Source of the DNA: Catenuloplanes atrovinosus
GTDB lineage: Bacteria; Actinomycetota; Actinomycetes; Mycobacteriales; Micromonosporaceae
DNA length: 64,000 nt
Reading direction: 5' to 3'
Assembly: GCF_031458235.1 (NCBI RefSeq)
Contig: NZ_JAVDYB010000001.1
Coordinates: forward strand, 310,001 to 374,000
Below the pieces are notes generated by a model that had not been told where the DNA came from, made no database searches, and saw nothing but the letters and a program-made list of their open reading frames with translations. Positions 1 to 9,363 of this stretch are shown one piece after another. Each line of letters starts with the position of its first letter. The first letter of the stretch is position 1. A program made the translations under genes and the position numbers.

Positions 1-1298
1 GGGGTGACGGCGTGAAGGCCGCGTTCGAGCCCGCGGTCCGCCGCCTGGCGCTCACCGGCACGCCGTTCCGCTCCGACGAGAACCCGATCCCGTTCGTGCT
101 CTACGAGCGCAACGACGCCGGCCTGCAGCAGTCCCGCTCCGACGCCTCCTACGGGTACGCGGACGCGCTGCGCGACGGCGTGGTCCGGCCGGTCATCTTC
201 CTCGCCTACTCCGGCGAGACGCGGTGGCGGACCAACGCGGGCGACGAACTGGCCGCGCGCCTCGGCGAGCCGATGACGCAGGACCTGGTCGCGCAGGCCT
301 GGCGCACCGCGCTGGACCCGGCCGGCGACTGGATGCCGCAGGTGCTGCGCGCCGCGGACAACCGGCTGTCGGTGATCCGAAAGCACGGCATCACGGACGC
401 GGGCGGCCTGGTCATCGCCAGCGACCAGCAGACCGCCCGGTCGTACGCGAAGCTGCTGGAGAAGATCACCGGCGAGCGCGCCACCGTCGTCCTCTCCGAC
501 GACGTGGACGCCTCGAAGCGGATCGCCACGTTCTCCGCCGGTGACCAGCGCTGGCTGGTCGCGGTGCGAATGGTGTCCGAGGGCGTCGACATCCCGCGGT
601 TGTCCGTCGGCGTCTACGCCACCAGTGCGTCCACGCCGCTCTACTTCGCGCAGGCGATCGGCCGGTTCGTGCGCGCCCGGAAGCAGGGCGAGACCGCGAG
701 CGTCTTCCTGCCCAGCGTGCCGCACCTGCTCGGCCTGGCCAGCGAGATGGAGGTCCAGCGCGACCACGTCCTCGGCGCGCCGAAGGAGAAGGACGGCCTC
801 GACGACGAGCTGCTGGAGCGGGCGAACAAGAAGGAGGACGCGTCCGGCGAGCTGGAGAAGCGCTTCCAGGCACTGTCCGCCTCGGCCGAGCTGGACCAGG
901 TCATCTACGACGGCGCCTCGTTCGGCACCGGCGCCCAGGCCGGCACGCCCGAGGAGGAGGAGTACCTCGGACTGCCCGGCCTGCTCAGCCCGGAGCAGGT
1001 CACCACGCTGCTGAACAAGCGGCAGGCCGAGCAGCTCGCCGCGCAGAAGCGGCGCAAGGCCGCGCAGCGGGACGATGAACCGAAGGTGCCGGCGCAGGCC
1101 GCGCCGCTCACCGCCGGCGAGCGGCGGGTGACGCTGCGCCGCAAGCTGAACACGCTCGTCGCCGCGCACCACCACCGCACCGGGCTGCCGCACGGCAAGA
1201 TCCATGCGGAGCTGCGCCGGCTCTGCGGCGGCCCGCCGAGCGCTCAGGCGACCATCGAGCAGCTCGAAGAGCGCATCGCCACCATTCAGTCGTTCTGA
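1..1298 (+). CDS. DEAD/DEAH-box (SF2) helicase, 5'-truncated
   Basis: C-terminal part of a superfamily 2 ATP-dependent helicase. The frame is open from the window edge, so the real start and the Walker A and DExx motifs lie outside. The visible part begins just before LTGTPFRSD (motif III region). It continues with MVSEGVDIPRLSVGVYA (motif V) and QAIGRFVRAR (motif VI, QxxGR with arginine finger). A charged Lys/Glu-rich stretch and a C-terminal helical tail follow. The family unwinds or translocates on nucleic acid (SSL2/UvrB-like fold); the specific substrate cannot be told. It is followed by the convergent tautomerase gene. Confidence 0.85.
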   Translation, partial: GDGVKAAFEPAVRRLALTGTPFRSDENPIPFVLYERNDAGLQQSRSDASYGYADALRDGVVRPVIFLAYSGETRWRTNAGDELAARLGEPMTQDLVAQAWRTALDPAGDWMPQVLRAADNRLSVIRKHGITDAGGLVIASDQQTARSYAKLLEKITGERATVVLSDDVDASKRIATFSAGDQRWLVAVRMVSEGVDIPRLSVGVYATSASTPLYFAQAIGRFVRARKQGETASVFLPSVPHLLGLASEMEVQRDHVLGAPKEKDGLDDELLERANKKEDASGELEKRFQALSASAELDQVIYDGASFGTGAQAGTPEEEEYLGLPGLLSPEQVTTLLNKRQAEQLAAQKRRKAAQRDDEPKVPAQAAPLTAGERRVTLRRKLNTLVAAHHHRTGLPHGKIHAELRRLCGGPPSAQATIEQLEERIATIQSF

Positions 1299-1323
1299 CC
1301 GACGACCCACGCCGGCCGCTCAC

Positions 1324-1515
1324 TCATGACGTGCGGTCGGACTCCAGCGTGCCGCCGTTCGCCACGTCCTCCCGCTCGATCTCGTCGAAGCGGATGCGGA
1401 CCGAGGCGCGCCGCGCCTTGAGGATGTCGACCGCGGCCGCGGTCACGGCCTCGGCGAACTCGCGCCGCTGATCCAGCGTGCGGCCGGACAGAAGCTCCAC
1501 GGTGATGTTCGGCAT
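1324..1515 (-). CDS. 4-oxalocrotonate tautomerase family protein
   Basis: 63-residue protein beginning MPNITVELLSGR. After removal of Met, the N-terminal proline is the catalytic base that defines the tautomerase superfamily, and the length matches the 62-70 aa 4-OT monomers. The start at 1515 was chosen because it exposes Pro1 and is preceded by GGGAGGGC. An upstream in-frame Met 21 nt earlier would bury the proline. It likely interconverts keto and enol acids; the substrate is unknown. It is transcribed away from the symporter, sharing a 170-bp region with the operator boxes, so co-regulation with uronate catabolism is possible but unproven. Confidence 0.8.
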   Translation of the reverse strand: MPNITVELLSGRTLDQRREFAEAVTAAAVDILKARRASVRIRFDEIEREDVANGGTLESDRTS

Positions 1516-1609
1516 GAGCCCTCCCTGTTTCGTCAACGAGAACCATGTCCCATGACGCGGAACGCCGTCAAGGCCTTCGTCGATTCTTATGATCGACCGT
1601 AATCGCTGC

Positions 1610-1646
1610 GTTCCATGTATTGACAGCCCGTTCCGTGTAGCAGAAC
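1610..1646. promoter_or_regulatory. Tandem IclR-type operator boxes before the symporter gene
   Basis: Box 1 is GTTCCATGTATTGACAG (1610-1626). Box 2 is GTTCCGTGTAGCAGAAC (1630-1646), an imperfect palindrome with GTTC...GAAC ends. They begin 20 bp apart, about two helical turns. The same two-box layout occurs before kduI (3227 and 3247). The boxes overlap a good -35 (TTGACA, 1620-1625) and the spacer to a possible -10, so a bound repressor would block initiation. Assignment to the IclR regulator at 4851 is inferred from operon context. Confidence 0.6.
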
Positions 1647-1648
1647 AT
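1620..1648 (+). promoter_or_regulatory. Putative promoter of the pectin-uronate operon
   Basis: Consensus -35 TTGACA at 1620-1625, a 17-bp spacer, then GAACAT at 1643-1648 as a weak -10. Transcription would start near 1655, leaving a short leader with the ribosome site GGAGGGAGGG just before the GTG at 1686. The second operator box fills most of the spacer. Confidence 0.45.
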
Positions 1649-1685
1649 CTGTAACGCCCGCGTTACGGCACCGGAGGGAGGGCAT

Positions 1686-3188
1686 GTGACCCCGCTCGAT
1701 TGGATCGTTATCGGTGGATACTTCGTGGTGATGGTCGGCATCGGCCTGTGGGCCAAGCAGCGCATCCACAGCGTTGCCGACTTCTTCACCGCGCGCGGCA
1801 TGGTGCCCTGGTGGCTATCAGGGATTTCTCACCATATGTCGGGCTATAGCGCGGTCATGTTCGTCGCCTTCGCCGCGGTGGCGTACAACTACGGCCTCGC
1901 GATGTACGTCTGGTGGGCGCTCACCATCGGCCTCGGCGTCGGCATCGGCGCGTTCGTCTTCGCCGCCCGGTGGAACCGGCTGCGCTCCAAGCACGGTGTG
2001 GCCTCCCCGCTGGAGTACCTGGCCCGCCGCTACAACGTGCCCACGCAGCAGGCCCTGGCGTACAGCGGCGCACTGCTCAAGGTCGTCGACATCGCGGCCA
2101 AGTGGGTGGCCATCGCCGTGCTGCTGCGCGGCTTCGCGGGCGTGCCGATCGTCTGGGGCATCCTGCTCACCGGCGCGGTCACGCTCGTCTACATCACCGC
2201 GGGCGGGCTCTGGGCGGACGTGCTCACCGACTTCGGCCAGTTCGTCATCCAGGGCGTGGCCGGCATCGCCATGTTCGTCGCGTTCCTGGCCCACCTGGGC
2301 GGCGTCTCCGCGCTCTGGACCATGTGGGACGACCTGCCCGAGGGTCACGGCGACCCGTTCAACGGGCCGTACACGCTGACCTTCTTCATCGCACTGCTGT
2401 TCATCAAGACGTTCGAGTACAACGGCGGCATGTGGAACCTGGCGCAGCGCTACATGGCCGCGCCGTCCGGCACCGCGGCCCGCCGGTCCGCGCTGCTGTC
2501 CAGCGGGCTGTGGCTGGTCTGGCCGCTGATCCTGTTCCTGCCGATGTTCGCGGCGCCGCTGATCGTGCCCGGCCTGGCCAACGCGGAGCAGGCGTACGTC
2601 GAACTGGCCAAGACGCTGCTGCCGCCCGGCATCATCGGGCTGGTGCTGGCCGGCTTCTTCTCGCACACCATGGCGATGGTCTCCTCGGACGCCAACGTGA
2701 TCTCCTCGGTGGTCACCCGCGACATCGCGCCGGTGCTGGTGCGCGCGGTCCGCACGCTCAGCGAGCGCGCCGAGCTGACGTTCGCCCGGGTCACCACGTT
2801 CACGTTCGTGGTGATCAGCATGGTCATCGCGATCACCACGCAGGGCCAGGGCGTGGTGCTCAAGATCGTGGTCGACGTGGTGGCCGCGACCATGGGCCCG
2901 ATCTCCATCCCGCTGATGCTCGGCCTGCTGCCCTGGTTCCGGCGCAGCGGACCGCTGGCCGCGATCGTCTCCTGGGCCGCCGGCCTGGGCGTCTGGGTCG
3001 TGGTCCGGTGGGTGCTGGAGGAGACCAGTCAGACCATGGTGGTCGGCGTCCCGCTGGTCACCTCGCTGGTGCTCTACGTGCTGATCGGCCTGCTCCGCCC
3101 GGAGCGCAGCACGGAGCGGGACGACCTGATCGACTCGCTCGACAACGACCCGGCCGACGAACCGCGGACGCCGGTCCCGGCCGCCTGA
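1686..3188 (+). CDS. Sodium:solute symporter (SSS family), probable uronate importer
   Basis: 500-residue, very hydrophobic protein with the multi-helix layout of the SSS family (typically 450-550 aa). The N-terminus MTPLDWIVIGGYFVVMVGIG is the usual first helix, followed by the gate segment ADFFTARGMVPWWLSGISHH. The C-terminal tail from about residue 475 is acidic and hydrophilic. The GTG start follows GGAGGGAGGG. SSS carriers import organic solutes with Na+. Location upstream of kduI and kduD under matching operator boxes suggests 5-keto-4-deoxyuronate or unsaturated galacturonides as substrate. Family assignment is firm; the substrate is inferred. Confidence 0.85.
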   Translation: MTPLDWIVIGGYFVVMVGIGLWAKQRIHSVADFFTARGMVPWWLSGISHHMSGYSAVMFVAFAAVAYNYGLAMYVWWALTIGLGVGIGAFVFAARWNRLRSKHGVASPLEYLARRYNVPTQQALAYSGALLKVVDIAAKWVAIAVLLRGFAGVPIVWGILLTGAVTLVYITAGGLWADVLTDFGQFVIQGVAGIAMFVAFLAHLGGVSALWTMWDDLPEGHGDPFNGPYTLTFFIALLFIKTFEYNGGMWNLAQRYMAAPSGTAARRSALLSSGLWLVWPLILFLPMFAAPLIVPGLANAEQAYVELAKTLLPPGIIGLVLAGFFSHTMAMVSSDANVISSVVTRDIAPVLVRAVRTLSERAELTFARVTTFTFVVISMVIAITTQGQGVVLKIVVDVVAATMGPISIPLMLGLLPWFRRSGPLAAIVSWAAGLGVWVVVRWVLEETSQTMVVGVPLVTSLVLYVLIGLLRPERSTERDDLIDSLDNDPADEPRTPVPAA

Positions 3189-3201
3189 CCCGAAGTGAGG
3201 G

Positions 3202-3227
3202 CGGGGCCGGACGACGCTTCGGCCCCG
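3202..3227 (+). terminator. Hairpin between symporter and kduI
   Basis: CGGGGCCG (3202-3209) pairs with CGGCCCCG (3220-3227), followed by TTCC. It lies 14 nt after the symporter stop and abuts the kduI operator boxes. It could be a partial terminator that lets kduI be read from its own promoter. Confidence 0.5.
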
Positions 3228-3263
3228 TTCCATACGTCGATAAGCTGTCCTGTGTAACGGGAC
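3227..3263. promoter_or_regulatory. Tandem operator boxes before kduI
   Basis: Box 1 GTTCCATACGTCGATAA starts at 3227. Box 2 GTCCTGTGTAACGGGAC (3247-3263) is a 17-bp palindrome with GTCC/GGAC ends. The 20-bp box spacing and the G-T-G-T-A centre match the pair at 1610/1630. The last box ends 20 nt before the kduI ATG. Confidence 0.6.
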
Positions 3264-3283
3264 AAACGGTACGAGGAGGGCTC

Positions 3284-4084
3284 ATGGAGTCACGGCACGC
3301 CACGGCCCCGGACCAGCTGACGGGCATGGACACCGAGCAGTTGCGCCGGCGGTTCCTGGTGGAGGATCTGTTCGCACCCGGCGAGGTGCGGCTGACGTAC
3401 TCGCACGAGGACCGCATCGTGGTGGGCGGCTCGGACGGCGTGACCGAGCTGCCGTGCCCCGCGGAGCTGCGCGCGGAGTTCTTCCTGGAGCGCCGCGAGC
3501 TGGGCGTGGTCGCGCTCGCCGACGCCGGCGTGGTCACGGTCGACGGCGAGCGCTACGAGCTGGCCGCCAAGGAGGTGCTCTACGTCGGGCGCGGTGCCCG
3601 CGACGTGCGCTTCGACGGGCGGTTCTACCTCGTCTCCACGCCCGCGCACGCCGGTCACCCCACGGTCAAGGCCACGCTGGACGACGCCGAGCCGGTGCGG
3701 CTGGGCTCGCAGGACGGCTCCAACGACCGCACAATCTACAAGTACATCCACGTCAAGGGCATCCAGAGCTGCCAGCTGGTGCTCGGCGTGACCGTGCTCG
3801 CGCCCGGCAGCATGTGGAACACGATGCCCTGCCACACCCACGAGCGCCGCACCGAGGTCTACTTCTACTTCGACCTGCCCGAGACCGACCGGGTCGTGCA
3901 CCTGATGGGCCGTCCGGACGCGACCCGCAACCTGATCGTGGCGCCGGAGCAGGCGGTGATCTCGCCGTCCTGGTCGGTGCACTGCGGCTTCGGCACCCGC
4001 AGCTACGCGTTCGTCTGGGCGATGGGCGGGGAGAACCAGGCGTACGAGGACGTCGAGCCGGTCGCGATCGGCGACCTGAGGTGA
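3284..4084 (+). CDS. kduI: 5-keto-4-deoxyuronate isomerase
   Basis: 266 aa, close to the usual ~278. It interconverts 5-keto-4-deoxyuronate (from pectate lyase products) and 2,5-diketo-3-deoxygluconate in the cytoplasm. The cupin metal site is visible: His184 and His186 with Glu191 in CHTHERRTEVYFYF, and His233 in SVHCGFG, matching the known HxH...E...H zinc ligands of KduI. The start ATG follows GAGGAGGG. Its stop overlaps the GTG of kduD by 4 bp, indicating translational coupling. It is the first enzyme of the operon and probably controlled by the paired boxes just upstream. Confidence 0.95.
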   Translation: MESRHATAPDQLTGMDTEQLRRRFLVEDLFAPGEVRLTYSHEDRIVVGGSDGVTELPCPAELRAEFFLERRELGVVALADAGVVTVDGERYELAAKEVLYVGRGARDVRFDGRFYLVSTPAHAGHPTVKATLDDAEPVRLGSQDGSNDRTIYKYIHVKGIQSCQLVLGVTVLAPGSMWNTMPCHTHERRTEVYFYFDLPETDRVVHLMGRPDATRNLIVAPEQAVISPSWSVHCGFGTRSYAFVWAMGGENQAYEDVEPVAIGDLR

Positions 4085-4827
4085 CCACGCCGTTCTCGCT
4101 GCACGGCCGGACCGCGCTGGTCACCGGCGCCCGTACCGGCATGGGCCGGGCCATCGCGGTGGCGCTCGCCCAGGCCGGTGCGGACCTGGTGCTGCACGGC
4201 CGCACCGACGACCTCGGCGAGACCGAGGCGGAGGTGCGCAAGGCCGGCCGCCAGGCCACCCGGTGGGTCCTCGACCTGGCCGAGACCGCCGCCATCCCGG
4301 ACGCGGTGACCGCGCTGCCCGAGCTGGACATCCTGGTCAACAACGCCGGCATCATCCGCCGCGCGCCGGCCGCGGAGCATCCGTTCACCGATTGGCGCGC
4401 GGTGCTCGACGTGAACCTGGACGCGGTCTTCCTGCTCAGCCGCGCGATCGGCGCGCGCATGCTCGCCCGGGGCAGCGGCAAGATCATCTCGGTGGCGTCG
4501 ATGCTGTCCTTCCAGGGCGGCGTGCACGTGCCCGGCTACGCCGCCGCCAAGCACGGCGTGGCCGGCCTGACCAAGGCGCTGGCCTGCGAGTGGGCCGCCC
4601 GCGGCGTGCAGGTCAACGCGGTCGCGCCGGGCTACATGGAGACCGACAACACCGCCGCGCTGCGCGCCGACCCGGTCCGCGAGGCGGAGATCAGGTCGCG
4701 CATCCCGGCCGGTCGCTGGGGCCGCCCGGAGGACGTGGCCGGCGCGGTCGTCTTCCTCGCCTCGCCCGCGGCCGACTACGTCAACGGGCACGTCCTGGCC
4801 GTGGACGGAGGCTGGCTCGCGCGATAA
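4081..4827 (+). CDS. kduD: 2-dehydro-3-deoxy-D-gluconate 5-dehydrogenase (SDR)
   Basis: 248-residue classical short-chain dehydrogenase. It has the Rossmann motif TGARTGMG near residue 16, NNAG near residue 83, catalytic Ser in SVASMLSF, Tyr-x-x-x-Lys in YAAAKHG, and a C-terminal NGHVLAVDGGW. In pectin catabolism KduD reduces 2,5-diketo-3-deoxygluconate with NAD(P)H to 2-keto-3-deoxygluconate. The SDR fold alone would not fix the substrate; the 4-bp overlap with kduI makes KduD the best call. KDG kinase and aldolase genes are not in this window. Confidence 0.9.
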   Translation: MTTPFSLHGRTALVTGARTGMGRAIAVALAQAGADLVLHGRTDDLGETEAEVRKAGRQATRWVLDLAETAAIPDAVTALPELDILVNNAGIIRRAPAAEHPFTDWRAVLDVNLDAVFLLSRAIGARMLARGSGKIISVASMLSFQGGVHVPGYAAAKHGVAGLTKALACEWAARGVQVNAVAPGYMETDNTAALRADPVREAEIRSRIPAGRWGRPEDVAGAVVFLASPAADYVNGHVLAVDGGWLAR

Positions 4828-4837
4828 GGACCCCCGA

Positions 4838-4843
4838 TAGGCT
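4838..4843 (+). promoter_or_regulatory. -10 box TAGGCT, leaderless iclR-type gene
   Basis: TAGGCT followed by 7 nt and then the ATG at 4851 leaves no room for a ribosome site. This is the typical geometry of actinobacterial leaderless transcripts. It gives the regulator its own promoter inside the operon, 10 nt after kduD ends. Confidence 0.5.
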
Positions 4844-4850
4844 GGATCTT

Positions 4851-5615
4851 ATGGCCAGGGAAGGCAGTTCCATCGACAAGACGCTGGCGGTGCTGGAGGC
4901 GCTCGCCGAGCACCACCGCGTCACCGACATCGCCGTGGCGACCGGCGTCTCCAAGTCGACCGTGCACCGCATCCTGCAGGCGCTGGTCATGTGGGGCTTC
5001 GCCCGGCCCGACGGCCTCGGCAGCTACGAACCCGGCCCGCGCATCCTCACGCTGGCGGGCCGGGTGATGTACCGCTTCGACCCCGCCCGGCAGGCGTCCG
5101 GCACGCTGCGCGCGCTCAGCGAGTCCACCGGCTACACCACGCACTTCGCCATCCGCAGCGCGGACGAGGCGGTCTACGTCGACAAGCAGGAGGGCCGCCG
5201 GCCGTACCAGATGCCCTCCCGCATCGGCATGGGCGTCGCGCTGCACACCACCGCCATCGGCAAGGCGGTCCTGGCCCAGCTCCCCGACGAGGAGGTGCTG
5301 GCGATCTGCCGCCGCACCGGTCTCGCCCGGCGCACGCCCGGCACGCTGACCAGCGAGGAGGACCTGCTGACCCACCTGGCCCGGGTCCGCACCCTCGGCT
5401 ACGCCATCGACGACGAGGAGAACGAGCCCGGCATCCGCTGCGTCGGCGCCCCCGTCTTCGACCACACCGGCCGCGTCCTGGGCGGCATCTCCATCTCCAC
5501 GCTCGCCATGGACAGCACCATGGCCGCGCTCGAGGGCCACGCCCCCGACGTCATCGCCGCCGCCCGCGACGTCTCCGCCGCCCTCGGCGCCGCCGTCCCC
5601 ACCGCCGGTTCCTGA
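4851..5615 (+). CDS. IclR-family transcriptional regulator of uronate genes
   Basis: 254 aa, the usual IclR length. The N-terminal winged helix-turn-helix (about residues 6-65) includes the recognition region ATGVSKSTVHRILQALV. The C-terminal effector domain (about 80-250) carries the family segment GMGVALHTTAIGKAVLAQLP and GGISISTLA. The start was chosen at the first ATG after kduD because the -10 box sits 7 nt upstream. IclR regulators of this context (KdgR type) repress pectin genes until a KDG-like metabolite binds. The paired 17-bp boxes at 1610-1646 and 3227-3263 are the likely targets. Confidence 0.9.
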   Translation: MAREGSSIDKTLAVLEALAEHHRVTDIAVATGVSKSTVHRILQALVMWGFARPDGLGSYEPGPRILTLAGRVMYRFDPARQASGTLRALSESTGYTTHFAIRSADEAVYVDKQEGRRPYQMPSRIGMGVALHTTAIGKAVLAQLPDEEVLAICRRTGLARRTPGTLTSEEDLLTHLARVRTLGYAIDDEENEPGIRCVGAPVFDHTGRVLGGISISTLAMDSTMAALEGHAPDVIAAARDVSAALGAAVPTAGS

Positions 5616-5726
5616 GTCCCTCCGCTCCCGGCATGACGCGGCCGCGACCACCCGCGCCGCCCCGGCGTGCCCGCTTCCCGCCCGCTCCCGCGCTACCTCA
5701 GGACGACAACCGGCGAATCCCGATCT

Positions 5727-5820
5727 TCCCGCTCCCGGCGTGGTGCGGCCCACATGCTCCCGCGGGCCAACCTCCGGCTCCCCTCCGACTCCGCTGGCGC
5801 TCCGCTCCGGTCCGCCGGTC
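5727..5820 (+). repeat. Dispersed intergenic element, copy A
   Basis: Begins TTCCCGCTCCCGGCGTGGT and continues with CATGCTCCCGCGGGC. It shares this layout with copies at 6585-6665, 16545-16623, 46878-46956 and 58576-58656. This copy is the most diverged in its second half and runs straight into the degenerate tandem array. Confidence 0.65.
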
Positions 5821-6400
5821 GGAGCCGGTGCCGCCGCTGGTCACCGACAACCCGCCATCTCCGTGGCACTCAGGCCACCGGCGCGGCTGATGCCGGTGAG
5901 GCGGGTGCCGCCGTCGCTGATCAGCCGACAACCGGCGGTCTTCGCCGCGTTCGGCCGTCGCGTGGTGGGGTCCTGGATCGGAGCCGTCCTGTCGCCGGAC
6001 ACTCGACAACCCGCGATCTCCGCGGCGCCGAGGCCGTAGGCGCGGCTGGGCTGCCTCCGTCGCTGGTCAGCCGATGACCGGGGGCCTTCGTAGCCTCTCG
6101 GTCCGCGCCGGGACACTCGGCAATCCGCGATCTCCGGGGCACTCGGGGCATCGGTGGAGTGGGTGCCGCCGTGGCTGGTTACCGATAGCCGGGGTCTCCG
6201 CCGCATTCGGGCCGCGAGCAGGGTTGAGCCCAGGCGGGAGCGGGTGCCGCCGGCGCCGGTCGGTGGATAGCCGGTGGTCCGCGCGGCATTCAGGCCGCCG
6301 GCCGCGGCTGGATGTCGGCCGGAGCCGGTCCTGTCGCCGGTTACCGACGAACGCGCGATCTTCGTGGCGCCCGGGGCGCGGCGGAACCGTCTGGGTGCGG
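5821..6400. repeat. Degenerate tandem array, period about 80 bp, in a 1.2-kb gene-free spacer
   Basis: At least eight diverged units. Each has a segment like GTGCCGCCG, then a core resembling CCGACAACCCGCGATCTCCG, then GGCGCGGCTG-like sequence. Cores start near 5843, 5923, 6002, 6070, 6114, 6179, 6263 and 6341. I see no gene with a plausible start or protein-like composition anywhere in 5616-6802; frames open here are short, Arg/Gly/Pro-rich and present on all frames. Confidence 0.6.
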
Positions 6401-6584
6401 ACGGGTCTCGTGGAGCTGCCGCGGCCTCTGCCAGGCGGACCTCGTTTCGCCGCTACGGAGATCCCGGGGCCGCTGCGAGTCCGGTTCCGAGGGAGCGGCT
6501 ACCGGCGTCGCCGCGGTCCGGGCCAGGGGCCGGGAGGTGCGGCGGGCGCGATGTAGGACGGGGAAGGGGTTGGCGGTCCCGGCC

Positions 6585-6665
6585 ACGGATCTGACAGGGA
6601 GGCCGGCCAACGGCTGACCGGTGCCCGCGGGAGCGTGCGGACAGTGACCACGCCGGGAGCGGGAA
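6585..6665 (-). repeat. Dispersed intergenic element, copy B
   Basis: Read on the minus strand it starts TTTCCCGCTCCCGGCGTGGT and contains CGCTCCCGCGGGCACCGGTC. It is inverted relative to copy A, so the two bracket the array at 5821-6400. Confidence 0.7.
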
Positions 6666-6700
6666 AATCCAGATCTTGAGGGTTGGGCGACGAGATGGAA

Positions 6701-6731
6701 ACGGGGACGCCCCACACCTGGGCGTCCCCGT
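6701..6731 (-). terminator. Terminator of the DUF7455 gene
   Basis: Perfect 12-bp stem ACGGGGACGCCC (6701-6712) with GGGCGTCCCCGT (6720-6731), loop CACACCT, 72 nt beyond the stop of the minus-strand gene. A TTTCC stretch follows on that strand. Confidence 0.75.
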
Positions 6732-6802
6732 CATCGGGTCGACTCGTTCGGTTGTGCCGTGGTCCGCCGGGGCCGGCAGGACCAGTTGTGACTTCGGCAG
6801 GA

Positions 6803-7036
6803 TCAGCGGCGCATCATGTCCGCGCCGCGCCAGGTGAACTCTGGGTCGGTCGCGTACTGCACTGCGATCTTGACGAGATCGTCGGCGTACTTGTTCGCGT
6901 GGTGTCCGCAGAACACCAGCTCACTGCCGCCGGCAATGGTCACCCGCAACTTGCCTGCCGCGCTGCAACGGTCGCAGCGTTCATCGGCGGCTGGGGGAGC
7001 CGCCGTTTCTGGCGGCGGCGTGAGGGTCGGGGTCAT
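6803..7036 (-). CDS. DUF7455-type small zinc-ribbon-like protein
   Basis: 77 aa. The conserved core DRCSAAGKLRV...FCGHHANKYADDL, with a CxxC and a CxHH, looks like a metal-binding ribbon. I recognise this as the small actinobacterial family often found beside the principal sigma factor gene (DUF7455 by memory). The function is unknown. The start at 7036 is favoured by GAGGAGGAAGG just upstream; an in-frame start at 7093 is possible but lacks a ribosome site. It lies downstream of sigA in the same direction, separated by a strong terminator, so it is probably a separate transcript. Confidence 0.75.
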   Translation of the reverse strand: MTPTLTPPPETAAPPAADERCDRCSAAGKLRVTIAGGSELVFCGHHANKYADDLVKIAVQYATDPEFTWRGADMMRR

Positions 7037-7216
7037 CGCCTTCCTCCTCGGGTCGTCACCGATGAACAGGTTCTTCGGTAGTGCTTCACCCATTGTCCAA
7101 CACCCGCAGTGGGTGCGGCCTTCCCATGGTGCCCTCGGGGGACCGAGGTCACACCTGGTATGGACAGTGTGCCGTGCTCCAAGGGTGCCACGTCAACGAT
7201 CACATCCCCACAACTC

Positions 7217-7254
7217 TTTGATCACCACCGAAGGATGTACGGGTGGTGATCAAA
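7217..7254. repeat. Perfect 13-bp inverted repeat between sigA and DUF7455
   Basis: TTTGATCACCACC (7217-7229) and GGTGGTGATCAAA (7242-7254) are exact reverse complements with a 12-nt loop. It lies 180 bp upstream of the DUF7455 start and about 200 bp beyond the sigA terminator. The arms suit a regulator site at least as well as a terminator. The rest of 7037-7447 holds no gene that I can support. Confidence 0.6.
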
Positions 7255-7447
7255 CGGGCACATAAAGTTGACTCAGAAGTCAGCACCCGGATAATTGATC
7301 GTTGGGTGAGCAGCCGGACCGGGTGATTTTAACGATGTACCGGCTGAAATCCGCCCAATCGGCTTCTCCGTCCTTTTCGGTACGTTCGCCGGTTCGGCCA
7401 GCAGGAATCGCCCGTTCGGGTGTCCCCCACAAACGCGCCAAAACGGA

Positions 7448-7482
7448 CGTCGGCCGCACCCTTCAAGCGGGTACGGCCGACG
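7448..7482 (-). terminator. Terminator of sigA
   Basis: 14-bp stem with one mismatch: CGTCGGCCGCACCC (7448-7461) against GGGTACGGCCGACG (7469-7482), 7-nt loop. On the minus strand it is followed by TCCGTTTTGG, giving a short U run. It starts 19 nt after the sigA stop. Confidence 0.8.
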
Positions 7483-7501
7483 CGTGGCACCTGGTGCCGG
7501 A

Positions 7502-9097
<1,596 letters not shown>

Positions 9098-9363
9098 GAA
9101 TGACCTTCCGGAGGCGAAGAACGAGCACGGCCGATCCGGCGGGCAGCGCGAGCAGACGTTGCGGGCCGGTGATGTGGTGGCCCCCGAGCCGCGGGCCGAT
9201 CGGCGTGGCGACCGTCCGTGTCACGTGGGCAGCGTGAATTGTAACGCTGTCTGAGGCAAACAGCTTGCGCCCCGCGCCGCCGGGACGGCGTGGGAGGCGC
9301 GAAGTAGGTGGTGACCGGGGGTTTGCCTGTGATGCTACCCCGCTGAAGGGGGCCGTGATTCCC

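Noticed and set aside
1913-4084. Possible fusion of an upstream protein to KduI
   Set aside because: The frame is open through the symporter gene only because of high GC. KduI begins at the ATG at 3284, which has GAGGAGGG and operator boxes before it.
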